Shown here: one piece after another, positions 9,779-23,600 of the stretch
Layout of the letters: each line of letters starts with the position of its first letter
Position numbering within the stretch: position 1 is the first letter of the stretch
Origin: Sipunculus nudus
Taxonomy: Eukaryota > Annelida > Sipuncula > Golfingiida > Sipunculidae
Length of the DNA: 64,000 nt
Assembly (NCBI GenBank): GCA_026874595.1
Contig: CM049306.1
Location: 36,102,019-36,166,018, forward strand
Direction: 5' to 3'
Position numbers and translations under genes: made by a program
Notes under the pieces: model-generated
The model's database searches: none
The model's input: only the letters and a program-made list of their open reading frames with translations
Told to the model about the DNA's origin: nothing

Positions 9779-11124
9779 ATGTCTGCCCATGTAAAGCCCA
9801 TATATACCCACGTGGGCCCCTCGTATTCGTGCTATCAGGGTTATGAATATCATGGTCATGTCGGGCTTTTATAAAGGAATATAATGTAATATGTGAGTAA
9901 ATGATATATGAAATAATCTGACTGATGGATTAATATGGAGTAAAATATTGTGGTTTATTTTTTATTTATTTGGGAGGGGTCGAAAAAAAAACAATTTATT
10001 TGAGCAAATATGAATGCAATGACAGTATACTAAGCAGTGGTATAAAAATGATAAGGCTATTTGTTGAAGGATCTATAGTGTATGGAAAACTGCAAGCTTT
10101 CAATTTGACAGATACAAGGTTATGATTAACAATGCTGATGAGGGGATTTATGAATTTGTGACTGTATGATATGATATCTTGACAAGATCGGTCTTGACAA
10201 GGTACATTATTTTGATGACCCTCACGTCTACATATTACACAATATTGACAATTTCTGGCATGTACATAGGTACCTATGGACAAATGGTCAACATTACTGA
10301 ACCACCTAGAAGGTTAAAATATTAAAAATATGATGAAATGTAGATAAAGTTTGAGAGGAAGAGGTAATTTGGGCCATGGTTGGTTTATATGATTGAAGAA
10401 AACGTTGCAAATAATATTTGAGATCTGACCATGCCTTTCCATTGATTACATTTTTGATAAGCTGTTGACAGTTCAACAGTTTACACATTTGTCTGATGAG
10501 ATCCAATTTATTTGGTAAACCTTTTTTATCAATTTTATTATATGTATACAGTTGCCATAACGTCCCCACTCCACAGGTGCAATGACTTGATTGGGGGGGG
10601 GTGTTGTGTTATGATCAGAGTTACAACGCCTCTGTCTCTCTGCAGATATTTTCTTTAATTATTGAATTTTATACTATAGCCATAGAACTATTGTTCACAG
10701 TGCCAAGGAGCAAAGCCTTAGTGGGATGAAGAAGGGGATGGTGAGAGTTACAACACCCTTGCATATACATACAGGATATGAAATTTAATTCAACAGTGCT
10801 TTTTTTTTTTTTTTAAAAGTTTATTCATGAACATTAAATATTTAAAACAGACAGAAAGATGGAGAAACAAAGCAAATAATTTTTTCCCCATTCTACTGAG
10901 CCAATAAAAAATTAACAATATTTGCATTTATTCCTTTTTTTTCACAACATAATTTTTATCCAGGTTTACGAATGTTACTATAAATTTACAGTATAACATA
11001 CATGTGATTATGAATATTTCAGTTGATTCACATTTCTAAATTGCATCAACATTTATAGCTAATGTATCAAGTTTATAGTACCTGTCAACAGAATGGGCTG
11101 GAGGGAGGAAGGGAGGCAATAAGG

Positions 11125-11125
<1 letters not shown>
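9779..11125. other. Non-coding stretch with a repeat-B fragment
   Basis: 9779-9870 extends the GC-rich palindromic box of the last array unit. About 10200-10320 resembles the start of repeat B ('acacaatattgacaatttctggcatg'). The rest is AT-rich with a poly-T run near 10800; no gene recognised. Confidence 0.5.
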
Positions 11126-11187
<62 letters not shown>

Positions 11188-11273
11188 AGAAAGAGAAAAA
11201 GCAGAGGAGAGAGAGAGAGACAGAGAGAGAGAGAGAGATAGAAAGAGAGAGAGAAAGAGAGAACTGGACTGCC

Positions 11274-11308
<35 letters not shown>

Positions 11309-11312
11309 GAGG
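11126..11312 (+). repeat. GA microsatellite, interrupted
   Basis: (GA)n runs separated by a few substitutions over ~185 bp. The long serine/leucine open frames on the other strand are artefacts of the CT repeat. Confidence 0.95.
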
Positions 11313-12479
11313 CTCCCTGGTAATTACTGCCTGACCCAGCCTGACCAAGACACTCACAGTGGCAGTAGGTCAGACCTGAAGGTGTTATGTAACTGCCCAG
11401 TATACTGCATTTATACTGACCTGATGTAAACAATGAAGACTTGGTACCTGGAAACTTGAATAAAATCTACAGTTTTTGATCAATTAGTTTCAAATTTCAG
11501 ATTTTAACAGATGAAATGCTAATGTGTACATGCTGTAAAATTAAATCCACAGCACTAACAGGAAAAAATTTTAATATTTTTATTTATTGAAATGGTATCA
11601 GGAAAAAAGAAAAGTATTCTCAACTATGAAACTAATACATGTGTTAAAATTAATCCAAGGATCAAAACACCCAATATATTATACCAGGAGCAAACTGGAG
11701 TTGGGAATGTTTAATTTTATGAACTGAAATAAAGGATCGGTAATATAAATTTTGATTATTTAGCCAGTATCATGTAACAACTGATACAACCATGAGTTAT
11801 AAGTCAAACAAATTAAAATCTTTAATGAGCACTCTGATGAACATCCACACTTTCATAGCAATACATCACTTTGTGGACACAATTAAATGTGCACTTTAAT
11901 CATTGTAACCCTGGTGGTACAATACAAAATCTAAAATGTAGCATAGCCAAAAATAAAATAAAATACAGAAAATTATAACATTCATCTAGTTTATGCACCA
12001 GCTGGGGGGGGGGGGGGGGCTGGGAGTACAGGACAGAGGGGAAGCCTGCTAGTAGTGGCCAAGCTAAGCCAAGGCAAGCTGCCTGGGGTGGGTTACATAA
12101 TGCAAGTGAAGACTGTATTACTAGGTGGGCCAGATGTAAACAACACTTGACATGGTGTATGAAAACTTGAATAAAGGCTACTCTTTTCAAACAATTCCTT
12201 TGAAATTTCAGATTTCAGAAGATTAAATCCTTATGTATATATGCTGTGAAAATTAAATCAACAGTGCTTACAGGGAAAAAAAAGTGCCATTGCCAAAGTT
12301 GGACAAAATTTAAGGTACTGATTTTTTATATATGCTAATAACTTGAAAAATTTGCAAAATTCGGATCTAATTTTGGGTAAACAATTGAATCTTGATTTAA
12401 TAAAGTTATATTCCTGAAAAAAAGTCTCCAGCCTCAGCAATTCTCATGTTAAGTGAGCAAATATATTTCCTGATTTTTA
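11313..12479 (+). repeat. Two diverged copies of a ~250-bp repeat
   Basis: About 11395-11585 and 12120-12295 share blocks such as 'gatgtaaacaa', 'aaacttgaataaa', 'aaatttcagattt' and 'aaattaaatc.acagtgct'. A 16-nt G run lies at 12005-12020. No gene seen. Confidence 0.6.
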
Positions 12480-12870
12480 AGAAACTGCATTATATTTGGG
12501 CCCATAACTTCAAAATAATACCCAATACTAACCTAATTTTTGGTATGTGCACAGAAAATGTATGGAAAAATATGAACACTAAATATGATTAAAAACAGAT
12601 CAGTGGTTTTGATATTAGGCAGCTTTGAAGTGTAACAATGGTTTTTTTTTTGTGGAAAACGGAGGTTTTTCCTTAATATCTCAAAGGAACGAAGTCCTAA
12701 TGACCCAATTTTTGGTATGGTAGGAGTTTTTGGGGACATCTATTGGTATGCAGAATTTTGGATTCGTAGGAACAACGGTTTTAAAACGTGCCCTGTTAAC
12801 GGCCGGACGTACGGACGACGTACAAAGGACCACGACTATAGCTCAGATGACTTATATATCAGCTGAGCTA
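12480..12870 (+). repeat. Dispersed repeat 'B', copy with terminal hairpin
   Basis: Same family as 515-841. Its right end carries an imperfect hairpin: TAGCTCAGATGA (12839-12850) and TCAGCTGAGCTA (12859-12870). The same hairpin ends the satellite-bearing element at 21147, in opposite orientation. A terminal hairpin with no obvious TIRs fits Helitron/Helentron-like non-autonomous elements (inference). Confidence 0.65.
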
Positions 12871-13951
12871 AAAACGCACTGTGGCAACGCTGTATTTCTG
12901 CGTAGTTGTACATATCTTTCTAATTAATATCAATCAAATATAGGTATAGCAAAAAGTTAGTTGATTTTCTTTAACAAATAAGGTATCACACACGTCTGTT
13001 GTTCGCTCCACTATACGAAAGCACGCGACTAGACGCATTAACTAAATTTCTATATTTTATATAAAAAATACTTTTTTTAATTATTACGCTTTCAGAACAA
13101 ACACAAAAGTCATGAACTAAATAACGGACTTCTGAACCTAATTATCGTCCAAATAAAATTAATCGTCTGAATGATCATCAAGTAAATCATGATCGTCCAA
13201 CTCTAATCGGCCTTCTGTAAAAGATATTTAAAATGTGATCTCCTGATATGGGGACACTTGAACTACTCACCTCAGAGCTTAACCAGAGCGCAGACAGTAG
13301 GCCGTGCTCAATCACGAAGAGCGTTCGCTTCACAATAAGTGCTTACTCACCCGGAACAAAAAAAAAAAAACGTTCCAGCATGTATAGACGTATAGCGTTG
13401 TACAACTGTGTATATGGAGACTTTTAACGGTTTGGTACTCCGCTTCCGCACCACTGACGGCAAGTGTGATTCCAGTGCACTGTCATACATTCTGGACACA
13501 GCAGATACATTACTGAATAGTCTTCAGTGATCCAAGTTTTTTTTTGTGCAGCAGCATAAGGGGGAACTAAATGTCTTTTTTGGAGGAGTAAACATATAGC
13601 AAATTTGTTAGTTAACAGCCTCGTGAAGAAGATGTTAAATAATGAATACATTAGCGAGGACCTGCAAAGACTAATAAGGGACCATACAGTGACAATATAT
13701 GAGAAATGAAACATTTGACAAAGGTATGGCATTTTAGTATGAGGATGAGGTTATTGACAACAAATACCTTGACAACAGTTTGTTCAATCTGAAGGCGGTG
13801 TAAATAAAAATATAGCATTGCTCGGCAATGGATGAGACGTTTCAATAGAGGCAACATGAAAACAGAGCAAAATCAGGAAAGGTGAGAAAAATTTTGGAGA
13901 GAAATCGAGTTTGAGTAAAAATCATAAAAAAAGGTCAGCGTAGTAGACGAT
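12871..13951 (+). other. 5' flank of the transporter gene
   Basis: No separate gene recognised. The promoter and 5'UTR of the gene at 13952 must lie here; no clear TATA/Inr pair could be chosen. An in-frame TAA at 13925-13927 precedes the ATG. Confidence 0.5.
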
Positions 13952-14414
13952 ATGACAGCACAGGAGGAGGCGGATGAAAGTCCTCTATTATCACCACCTA
14001 ACTTAAAACAGGACTGTTGCCATGGGGATGATTCGGAAAAGGGTTACCTTTACATTAAAGAATCGGAAGTTCCCCGAAAAGCTCAAACCACTTGTTTAGT
14101 ATATATCTTGACTTTCTTCTCATCTCTTGGGGGATTTCTACTGGGATACAACGGAGCGGTCATTTCGGGGGCAATGATATTGCTGAACGACGATTTTCAT
14201 TTGAATTACGTTTTGCAAGAGGCAGTGGTGAGTGTTTCTATCGGCGGTGCCATACTGTTTTCGTTGGTGAGCGGATACACGAGTGACAGGCTGGGCCGGA
14301 AGTCGACGATGCTGGCAGCAGCCGCCATCTTTATTCTTGGTTCTGTCATTCAGGCTGTCGCTCAGAACATTGGTCACTTGATAGCCGGCAGGATTATCGT
14401 TGGTTTTGCCTCAG
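13952..14414 (+). CDS. SLC2A13-like: Transporter gene 1, exon 1 (start, TM1-TM4)
   Basis: ATG 13952 is the first ATG after an in-frame stop. Encodes residues 1-154 plus one base; donor TCAG|GTCAGT. Contains the dileucine signal, GYNGAVISG and DRLGRKS. Confidence 0.9.
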
Positions 14415-17400
14415 GTCAGTATAATTTATGTCATAATCGAATGAGAAAAAAATTCCTACATAAGGTACTGCTGAATATAATTAATATTACACGAATAAGT
14501 AACACTAACGTTTGTTTATGTGTTTAAAATACTAAAGAAAATATTGTTACACAAAGTGAAACAAAGATTGAGTATCTCAAGAAATGCTCCACTTATTTTT
14601 TTAATCCTGAATTAACAGAATCCCGCGCTAGGACCTGATCTCTGGAAGGGCTTACTGAAGTACTTGTTATATAATTCCTAATGTCTATAAAGGAAAATTT
14701 CATTTCGCTCACTCTAGTTTTCTCGTCAAGTACATCAAGTAATTTATTTATTAGAACTATACCATGCGCCATAGACCTAACGACATGTTGTCCCAACATG
14801 CCTGTTGAAAAACATGGCGCACCACATCAGCAGCGACATGGTCAGCATTAAGGTACGATCGTATACTACATTAAGTCACATTAATATGTAAAATACATTA
14901 GGCATTCCAGCACAACTGCTTAATTGCTACGTATCATTGTTGGAGCCTGTCTGCGGCTCTGGCCCATCTGCCGATGGGCTTGGCCCATATGAGGATCCGT
15001 TATTGGGCTTTCCATCTGCAGATGGGCAGCCCAATAATGGATTTGATACCATGCACTTTCTGGCCCATCTGCAGGTAGGCTTGGCCCAATAACCGATTTT
15101 AGTTTTTATTAGTTTTACTTTATTTTTTTATTATCTTGATGACTTTTGTACTCAGACAAACATTTCTAAGAACTTAAATGGATTTGCCTGCTCTTGGGGT
15201 GTCCAACACACTTGTTATTCCCTCTAAAGCCAAGCTCAGAGAAGAGGTCAGCAATTATTAACGGGTGGTCCCTGTTGATAGTTTGTTTTACGTCCCCAAA
15301 GACATCCACGAGAGGGAGGTGGACGATGCAGGATATCGAAAGACCTTTGCCCTTGTTAGTGCTTCATTTATCATGTAAGGTGTATCCGATATTAAGTTGG
15401 TGAACTGGTCATACCTAAATGCGTTTAACTAGAAAGCACTCACAGAGCACATGCCTCCGCCACCAATGAAAGTACACTCGGTTATATAACATGAAATAGT
15501 AAATGGCCTTTTAGACAAAAAATGTAAAACCCTATCAAAATAGTGTGGCATATAAACCAAGGTATTATCATAATTTATTCAATTTATATGATATAGATTA
15601 ATTCCACATATATATTTATTGTTTCGAATCCAAACACGGTCTATAACAAAGTTTAGAATAGTTCCTAGTAAGCTGAGCTAATATTTTATTCGATAACAGT
15701 ATCCCACACAGACCGAAATTAGTAATATGCAAGTATTAACTACGAATTTTGGTAGTTTTATCGTATAAATTTTATCTCTTCATTATTATCTTCTGAGTAT
15801 AAAGTATAATTATATTTATCCAAAATGGTTTATAAGGAGTCTTGTCACAATTAAAATTTTATATTTATATGTTTTTATTTTATATATTAAAACATATTTA
15901 TATATTAAACATCGTGATGATTGCGTGTTTCAGAGATCTATTTATTTATCAGTTGTATCTAATAAATTGTTATATAATAAAAATAAAAATAAACTTTACT
16001 ATGTTACTGTGAAAGATATGTAAAACATAACCCTATCGTTTAGTTTAAATTTATTTTGCGGCGTTTTTGCCCTGGCCTTGCAAAGACACTACTCTCCAGC
16101 AATGACCCCTGCAGCAAAAACTACATTTAACCTCGGCATCATCTCTGTGATAACCTGAAAAAAAGGAGTAATGTCCGACTTCTCTGCTGCTCTCATCACC
16201 ATGACGCCAACAATTCTGTACGAATACTAATTAGAGAGCTAATCAATAAGACACTTCTCCAAAAGAAACTGTATCAAGATGTGTTATTGTGGTTAAAGTG
16301 CATGATTGTGATTGACTCTGAGATCAAATGACTCATGAGAGAGTGTTTGCTACATATATTACACTATTCTATTGTCAAAATGTATGTGGTAACCTTGATA
16401 TATATGTGGATATTAAAAAGTGAATATGAGAAACTGATTTGTACCACATGTAATTTCTCTTTAGTAAATTGTATGTACCGTGAAAGTCGCATCTATGTGA
16501 TAATCTAAATGAGATTTTTCGCAACAGCTGTAATTACTCTTTGGTAAAAAGTGAACTTCATTAAACTCTTAACATCACACGAATGCAATGTAGACTAATT
16601 AAGAATTGTGTGTAAAAAGTTATTTAATAGGGTATTGTAACACTGCATGCACATCTATGTAGTTTTCTATGCACATCTATGTAATTTTGATGATAAAATT
16701 ATTGATGTAAGGCTGTGATAGTGATTTATGTTTCAATTAACACATTAAGTTCCGAAAAATGTTTGTCTGAGTACAAAAGTCATCAAGATAATAAAATAAT
16801 AACGTATTACTAACAAAAACTAAAATCGGTTATTGGGCCAAGCCCATCTGCAGATGGGCCAGAAAGTGCATGTTATCAAATCCGTTATTGGGCTGCCCAT
16901 CTGCAGATGAGCAGCCCAATAACGAATCCGCATATGGGCCAAGCCCATCGGCAGATGGGCCAGATCCGCAAACGGGCTCCAACATAATGACCCTTCTGCC
17001 GGCCCTGGGTGCATTCAGCCGTCTCAACGGTACTCTTCCTCTAGGGGAGACGATCGTTTATTACACAAATGTTTATAATCATTATAGAGTCTGTTCGATC
17101 AAGGGGTCGCATTAAGCAATTATTCTCTCAAATAAAAATAACATCAAACAGTTTGAAGAGTAAGTAAATTAGGACTTTTGGCTAAATATTAAATAAAAAT
17201 GTCATGATAATATCGATATTTCAGAATATTTACGACACAAAAAAAAAACAATCAACAGACTTATCAAATTCAATCTGGTCAGGAAAAAAAAAGAATTTTT
17301 CATATGCTGATGCTGTTCCATTTTTGCAAGGGTGACAAGATATGTATTCATCTGGTGATAGTCTATTAAAGTTATATATGTTTCATTCCTTCAATGCAGA

Positions 17401-17588
17401 TTGCCTTTCGGGACTGACCTGCTTATTTAAACAATTAAATGGTCGACCCTTTATATTTCACTGGTCAGCTCTGTGCATGGTTGGGTTCAAATGCAAATGC
17501 ATTTGCATAATGTGACATTTGACATCCCTGTGGGCATAGTATATTTGTACATAATTTTCTACAACCCGTTGAATATCTTGATATAATA

Positions 17589-17636
<48 letters not shown>

Positions 17637-20600
17637 TAGCCAAAAAATGTACAAAAATTTAATAAAAGTTGAGAATAGCCGACCCGATTTGTATGTTTTG
17701 CAAACAAATAAAGCTCAAATACAAATGTATTTTTAAGCGCATTTGCAAATGCTTTTGCCTTTGAATTTGATATCTTTTATTGTATTTGTATTTGCATTTG
17801 AACATTTAAAATCGAATTTGCATTTGATTAATTAGAAACATTTACAATCGCATTTTAATGCGCCTAGTTGCATTTGAACCTAACCCTGGCTCTATGTGTA
17901 ACACATTATGATATCAGAACGACTCATAGCTATCACCTTTGAAGAATGTAGAAGTGCTAATTTCATCGCATGTATTTAATTGTTCGATTTTTGCTTGCAT
18001 ACTTCGCCCTTCTTTATATAATTTCTGAATTGACGTTTATTCGCAGGACTGGTCTCCACTGCGTCGCCTGTGTATATTGCTGAGTCATCGCCTGTGTACC
18101 TTCGTGGTCCTCTGATTAACGTAAACTCCCTGCTTATCGGTGTTGGACAATTAGCAGCCAATATAGTCGCTGGTTTCTTCAGCTTCGACCTTCAGAATGG
18201 ATGGAGGTTTGTACAAGATACCAATAATTTAATTACTCATGTTAATTACTCACACTTACCTATTGAACACTGCCGTCGCCACGCTGGCATCTTTGCTTTT
18301 CGATGACCTCGACTCCACGCTAAAGGAGAGTTACGTAATGAAGGCTTACGTAGAGTTGCGTATTGCGGAGTACCGAAAGCGCCGAAATAAGGCTGCGTAC
18401 TCCTGTAAAAAAATGTTGCTACGCGCAGGATCGGCGTATTGGTTGGCGTACGATGGCGTATTACCAGGCGTGGATCCAGGATTTATTGCAGGGAGGGGTG
18501 AACGGTTGTCATGCATAAACATTGTTTAAAAAAGGTCGTTGGTTAAGGGCAGGGGGGTTTTCGACCACCCCTCCCCCCCCCCCCCTTCGAATGCGCACCT
18601 GTATTATGTTGGAATGGCGTTGGGTAGCGTACTCTTGTTAAGGCATGGCTTACAGTAGCGTACAGTAGCGAAGTGTTACGTAGACTTGCGTAAAAAACTG
18701 CGCACTTTCTGGGTCCAGTGCTCTATGCCGACAGTAAGCGGGAAAAAAATAAACAGTTTTAATTGTTGCGTCCATCTCGCGTAGCCCTTTGTGTCCATCG
18801 GCGTATTGCCACGTAGGCTAGCGAAGGCAGTTCTTTTAAGGACTTCAGTTTCCCGTTATATCTGAATTCATTGCATTAAATCTGTTTAGTCGTTCTCATA
18901 ACTTTCAGTTGCAGCCACCAGTCAAGACACAAAAGCCAACCGGCACCCCTTAGAGGGTTTTAGCCGACTGGCGTCGAACTAATTCTGTATTTCTCCTTGT
19001 AGAGATCAGGTTGCAGAGCTGATATGTGCATTCTAGCTAATCCTAGTAGAGAATGTAGACCGGCGGTGTATTATCATTTTATAGATTTGAATTTAGTTTA
19101 AGCCAGCATTTGACAAAGTAAATCAATACAACAATATACAGACTTCAGTATTGTAATAAATATTACAGCATCGCAAATGTTCATAATACGCATCTGGTGA
19201 CCTCTTACCTCATTAAATATGTGTGAATATATATGGGAAGGTAATTCAGGTGAGAAACTCTATTGGTAAATATGTATAATGAGTTTCGTGAAAAAAATAG
19301 GATTTTTGGTAAGTCACCAAGGTGCCTCCATTTTGCGGTGACCTCTGACCTCATTATGTATGGGTGGATTTTGCTGGAAATCGACTTTAGGCGAGATATT
19401 TTATTGATTAACATTTCTGATTAGTTTTATCAAAATCCTTCATATTCTTCGTAAGGTATCGCGGCGACACTACAAAGTTGCCGGGTGACCCGTGACCTTA
19501 TTAAATATGCGTGGACGTTGCCCATAATCGAACTAGGGCGAGATAATCTTTTAGAATATACTTATGATGAGTTTCGCGAGAAAATTCCATCATAGCCCAG
19601 GTAAGTTATCGCGGTGACACTAAAAGTTAACGGACGGATGGACGGTGGGTATACCATAATACTCGGGCGTCATACATATGACGGGTGTATAAAAATCAGG
19701 TTTACTCTGAAAATGAGAAAACTAGATATCAAATATAGATACATATAAAAATATATAACTTAAATTTCAATAGAGACCACTTGCAGTTTCAGGGTTTCGT
19801 TTACATATAACTTACCAACCAAACACATTTACAAACTCATATAGTTATTTACTTAAAAAATCCAAAGATACAGCATTTTAAAACAACTACTTAATCGACG
19901 AAGCACACTATATATTGAGGACCTTTCATATGTAAAATAGTTAAAATACGCAAACATAAAATCAGCAAACACTACTGATGGTCACATAGTAGCAACAACA
20001 AATCAACAGACTGGAACGAAACGCACTTGTTACGGTGCACTGACTACAAACCTCAGGCGGAATAGCGATCACCTAATTTACAGCACGAACCTCAGGGTCA
20101 AATTCCTGAGTTGTCAGGAGAAGCCCGGCCGAGACCCGTAGAAACCACCCGATGGCGGCCCGACACCAACACGGAGTGCGCTCGAAGCACGTTCGATTTG
20201 TACAACTCGGGCGGAATACGGGAGGGGTATAGTTCGAGTATGGTAGGGAGCCCATGCGAAGGCCGTGCAGTTCAACCGACCTCCGACCGAATATTTAAGC
20301 AAATATGTGGTATAAAATCGTCGGATTGCTGACCGAATATCGATCATATGTTGGCCGATACCAGAGCGATCTACGAGTAACCTGTTTACGAGCTCTGCGA
20401 CCTCAAAATTCGCCATTGGAAAATCGCTGAAATAATAAAAGGTTTCGGTGCCCTGCGCACGTCGGCCAAACCCCTGAAAATCGCGGCGGAGCCCGCAGTG
20501 AAATATTAACAGTCTTGATCATTAAACAAACTCAGGTCAATTCAAACGTTTTGCTAACTCTAAAAAACAAATACAGGACAGGCTTAACCCCTAATACGCC

Positions 20601-23600
20601 CCAGCGGCACAGTCCCTTATTACAGCAAAGTGTCGTGCAGATCTGTTTGCCTAGATTTTCAAACAAATATACAAAACCCCGACTCATCCTGACTTTTAGA
20701 ATGATTCCTTAAACACAGCTAAACAAATAATTGATGAAAATAAGCACTACTTAAACCTCTAGAAAACTTGACCACGGAAGACGACAACGCAGCATTCAGA
20801 CCAATGGAAATTCTAAAGGTAAAGCGGTCCCTTGCTAAATCCAAAGGGAAATCAGCCCCTTGTGTGGACAAATTTACTTACAATATACCTAAGTAAATCC
20901 CAGACCCCTGTATAGGGAGAATTGCAAACCTTTACATTCTGTGTATTTGATGGGGATATTTTCCGATTCAATGGAAATGAGCATTAGTAACAACCATCCC
21001 AAAACCTGACAACTGACACGACGACAGAATCCAGGCCTATCAGCTTGCCACCCTGCCTGGGCAAGCCATTTGAAAAAAAAAATAAAAAAATAAAAAACCG
21101 AATAACTGCGTTCTTACAGACGAGAACGGCCGAGCAATTTGGCCAATTCTTAGCTCAGCTGATTGTTAGTCATCTGAGCTATAGCGATCACCCTTTGACC
21201 GGCCGGCCATCCGTCCGTTAACAGGGCACAAATCGCAACTGTTAGACGTAGAAATTTTTAACCGTACATCCAAGGAGGTCCTAGGCAAATCTCCTTGCAA
21301 ACCTTAAATGAGGTCATGGTGACCTATATTCTGTGACCCCCTTGCCGAAAACATGATTTCTTAGCACCCGGACAGTCGGACGAGGCACACATTGTATCCA
21401 TATAGGCCTAAAATCTTCTGACGTTACATTTAGGGAGGTCCTAGGCAAATGAGGCAAATATCCTTAGACACCTGAAATAAGGTCACTGAGACCTATATTC
21501 TGCGACCTTTAGGAGAAAGATTTCTTATGAGCACCCTTAATGTCAGATGGGCACAAATCGTATCTGTTAGGCCTAGAATCCAGCCTGGGAGGTTCGAGGC
21601 AAATCTCCTTAGAAACCTGAAATTAGGTCATGGTTTCCTCCATTTTGCAACCTACAGGCCGAAAAACATGATTTTGACACCCAGAAAGTCAGACGAGGCA
21701 CAAATTGTATTTATGTGGCCTAAAATCTTCTAATGTTACATTCTGAGACGTCCTGCGCGAATGTCTATGAAAACCAATAATTAAGTCACCGTGACCTATA
21801 TTTTGTGACCTATAGAAAAAGATGTCATGTAAGCACCCAGATAGTCAGACGGTGCACAAATTGTATCCATTAGGCCTATGATCCTCTTAATTAACATTAC
21901 AGGGAGGTGGTAGGCAAATGTTTTTGGAAACCTGAAATTAGGTCACTGTGACCTATATTTTGCGATCTATGGACCAAATCATGATACTGAGCACCAAGTC
22001 AGATGTGGTACTAATTGTACTTATTAGGCCTAGAATCGTCTGTCGTAATATTCTGTGAGAAGCTGGGCAAATATCCTATGAAACCTGAATTTAGTTTACC
22101 GTGACCTGTATTCTGTGACATATAGAAGAAGATGTCATATGAGCATCCACACAGTCAGACGGGGCACACATTGTTTTTATTAGGTCTAGAGTCGTCTGAC
22201 ATAACATCCAGGGTAGTCCAAAGGATAGTCTTTTGATACATATAATAGGTCACTGTGACCTATATTCTGCAACCTATAGGAAAAAGATGTCATATACGCA
22301 CCATAAATGTCAGATAGGCACCAATCGTGTCTGTTAAGCCCAGAATCTTCTTACACAATATCCAGGGAGGTTCTAGGCAAATCTCCCTGGAAACCTGAAA
22401 TTAGGTCATGGTGGCCTATATTTTGCAACCTAGGCAGAAAACATTATTTTATTATATCAAAACAGACAGGGCACGCATTGTATCCACTAGTTCTAGAATA
22501 TTCTAACAACACATTCAGGGAGGCCCCAGGCAAATGTCCTTGGAAACATGAAATTAGGTCACTGTGACCTATATCCTGCAACCTATAGTTAAAAGCTGTG
22601 AGTCATGTGAGCATCCTGAATGTCAGATAGGCACCAATCGTGTCTGTTAAGCCCAGAATTTTCTAACATATTATCAAGGGAGGTTTTAGGCTAATCTCCC
22701 AGGAAATCTGACATAAGGTAACTTAAAGGGACCCAATCACCGATAAAGGATGTTGAATTAACACAAAAAATAGCTTCTTTACTTTAAAATAAATCTTTAC
22801 CTGCCAAAATATTGCCTTGAAACCGTTTGCTTACTCCTGTAAACGAGATTTAAAAAGAGTGTATCGGGCGCGATCACAGGTGTCAACATAAACATAGCAG
22901 GTGGGACCGTGTGCATCGCAGAGCCAAAACATGTGTCAATCAGGAGATGTCTCGACTGACTTGGCCAAGAAAATGTAATACTTGTTCCCTTCCCACTGTG
23001 TTGAGGTTCATATTGGGACCTCCGGTCACGTGGGCTTATTATTGTAAAAAGACACACGCGGACTGTGTTTACAAACAGGCAGAGCATATCAAGGTGTTAA
23101 ACAGCTGTGTGCGAGGTACTGAGACTGTGTGTTGGGATGGTTTTGCTGGGAAACTTTTGTATAAAGCAAAACTGAACTGATAGTGTGAAAGAAAAGGCGT
23201 AGTATTGCTCCTGAATATGTCCATTTAATTCTTATAATACATGTAAATACAGTCAGATAGGGCACACATTGTACCCTTAATCCCTTAAAATCTTCCAACA
23301 CAATATCATGGGAGATCTTGGCAAATTCCACTGGAAACCTGCACGATTCTCCTTTGAAATTTAAAATTAGGTTATGGTGACCTATATTCTGCATGCGCCT
23401 GACCAGGAGCATGATTTGAGCAGTCAGACAGGGCACCTTTTGTATCCATTAGCCCTAAACTCTTCTAACATAACATTCAGAGATATCCGTGGCAAATCTC
23501 TTTGGAAACCTGACATTGTGTCATGGTGACCTACATTCTCCGAGCTATGGTTCAGAAACATGATTTTTGTGCACCCAGACTGAAAGAGAACAAATTGTAT

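Larger units (their letters stand above)
14939..16983. mobile_element. 2.05-kb foldback element with ~240-bp inverted arms, inside intron 1
   Basis: The left arm (14939-15175) and right arm (16745-16983) are inverted copies starting GTTGGAGCC and built of palindromes such as CCCATCTGCAGATGGG. The interior has no transposase frame. The related duplicated segment at 44150-44175 lacks it: there 'tacgtatc' runs straight into 'gtgacccttc', whereas here those sequences flank the element. This filled/empty pair marks it as an insertion. The target-site duplication is not resolved. Superfamily unknown. Confidence 0.8.

Noticed and set aside
11059-11433. Long serine/leucine frames on the - strand
   Set aside because: They are translations of the CT/GA microsatellite.
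14415-14527. Extension of exon 1 frame to a stop at 14527
   Set aside because: Reads into intron 1; exon 2 continues the family motif (GRIIVG...PVYIAE) exactly after the donor at 14415.
15600-15660. tRNA-like 'gtttcgaatcc' word
   Set aside because: No cloverleaf or A-box partner around it.
21240-22740. 155-bp units as tandem exons or coding repeats
   Set aside because: No shared reading frame across units; stops in all frames.
22797-23180. Overlapping ~90-codon frames on both strands
   Set aside because: No motif, no splice context; lie in the non-repeat interruption of the satellite element.
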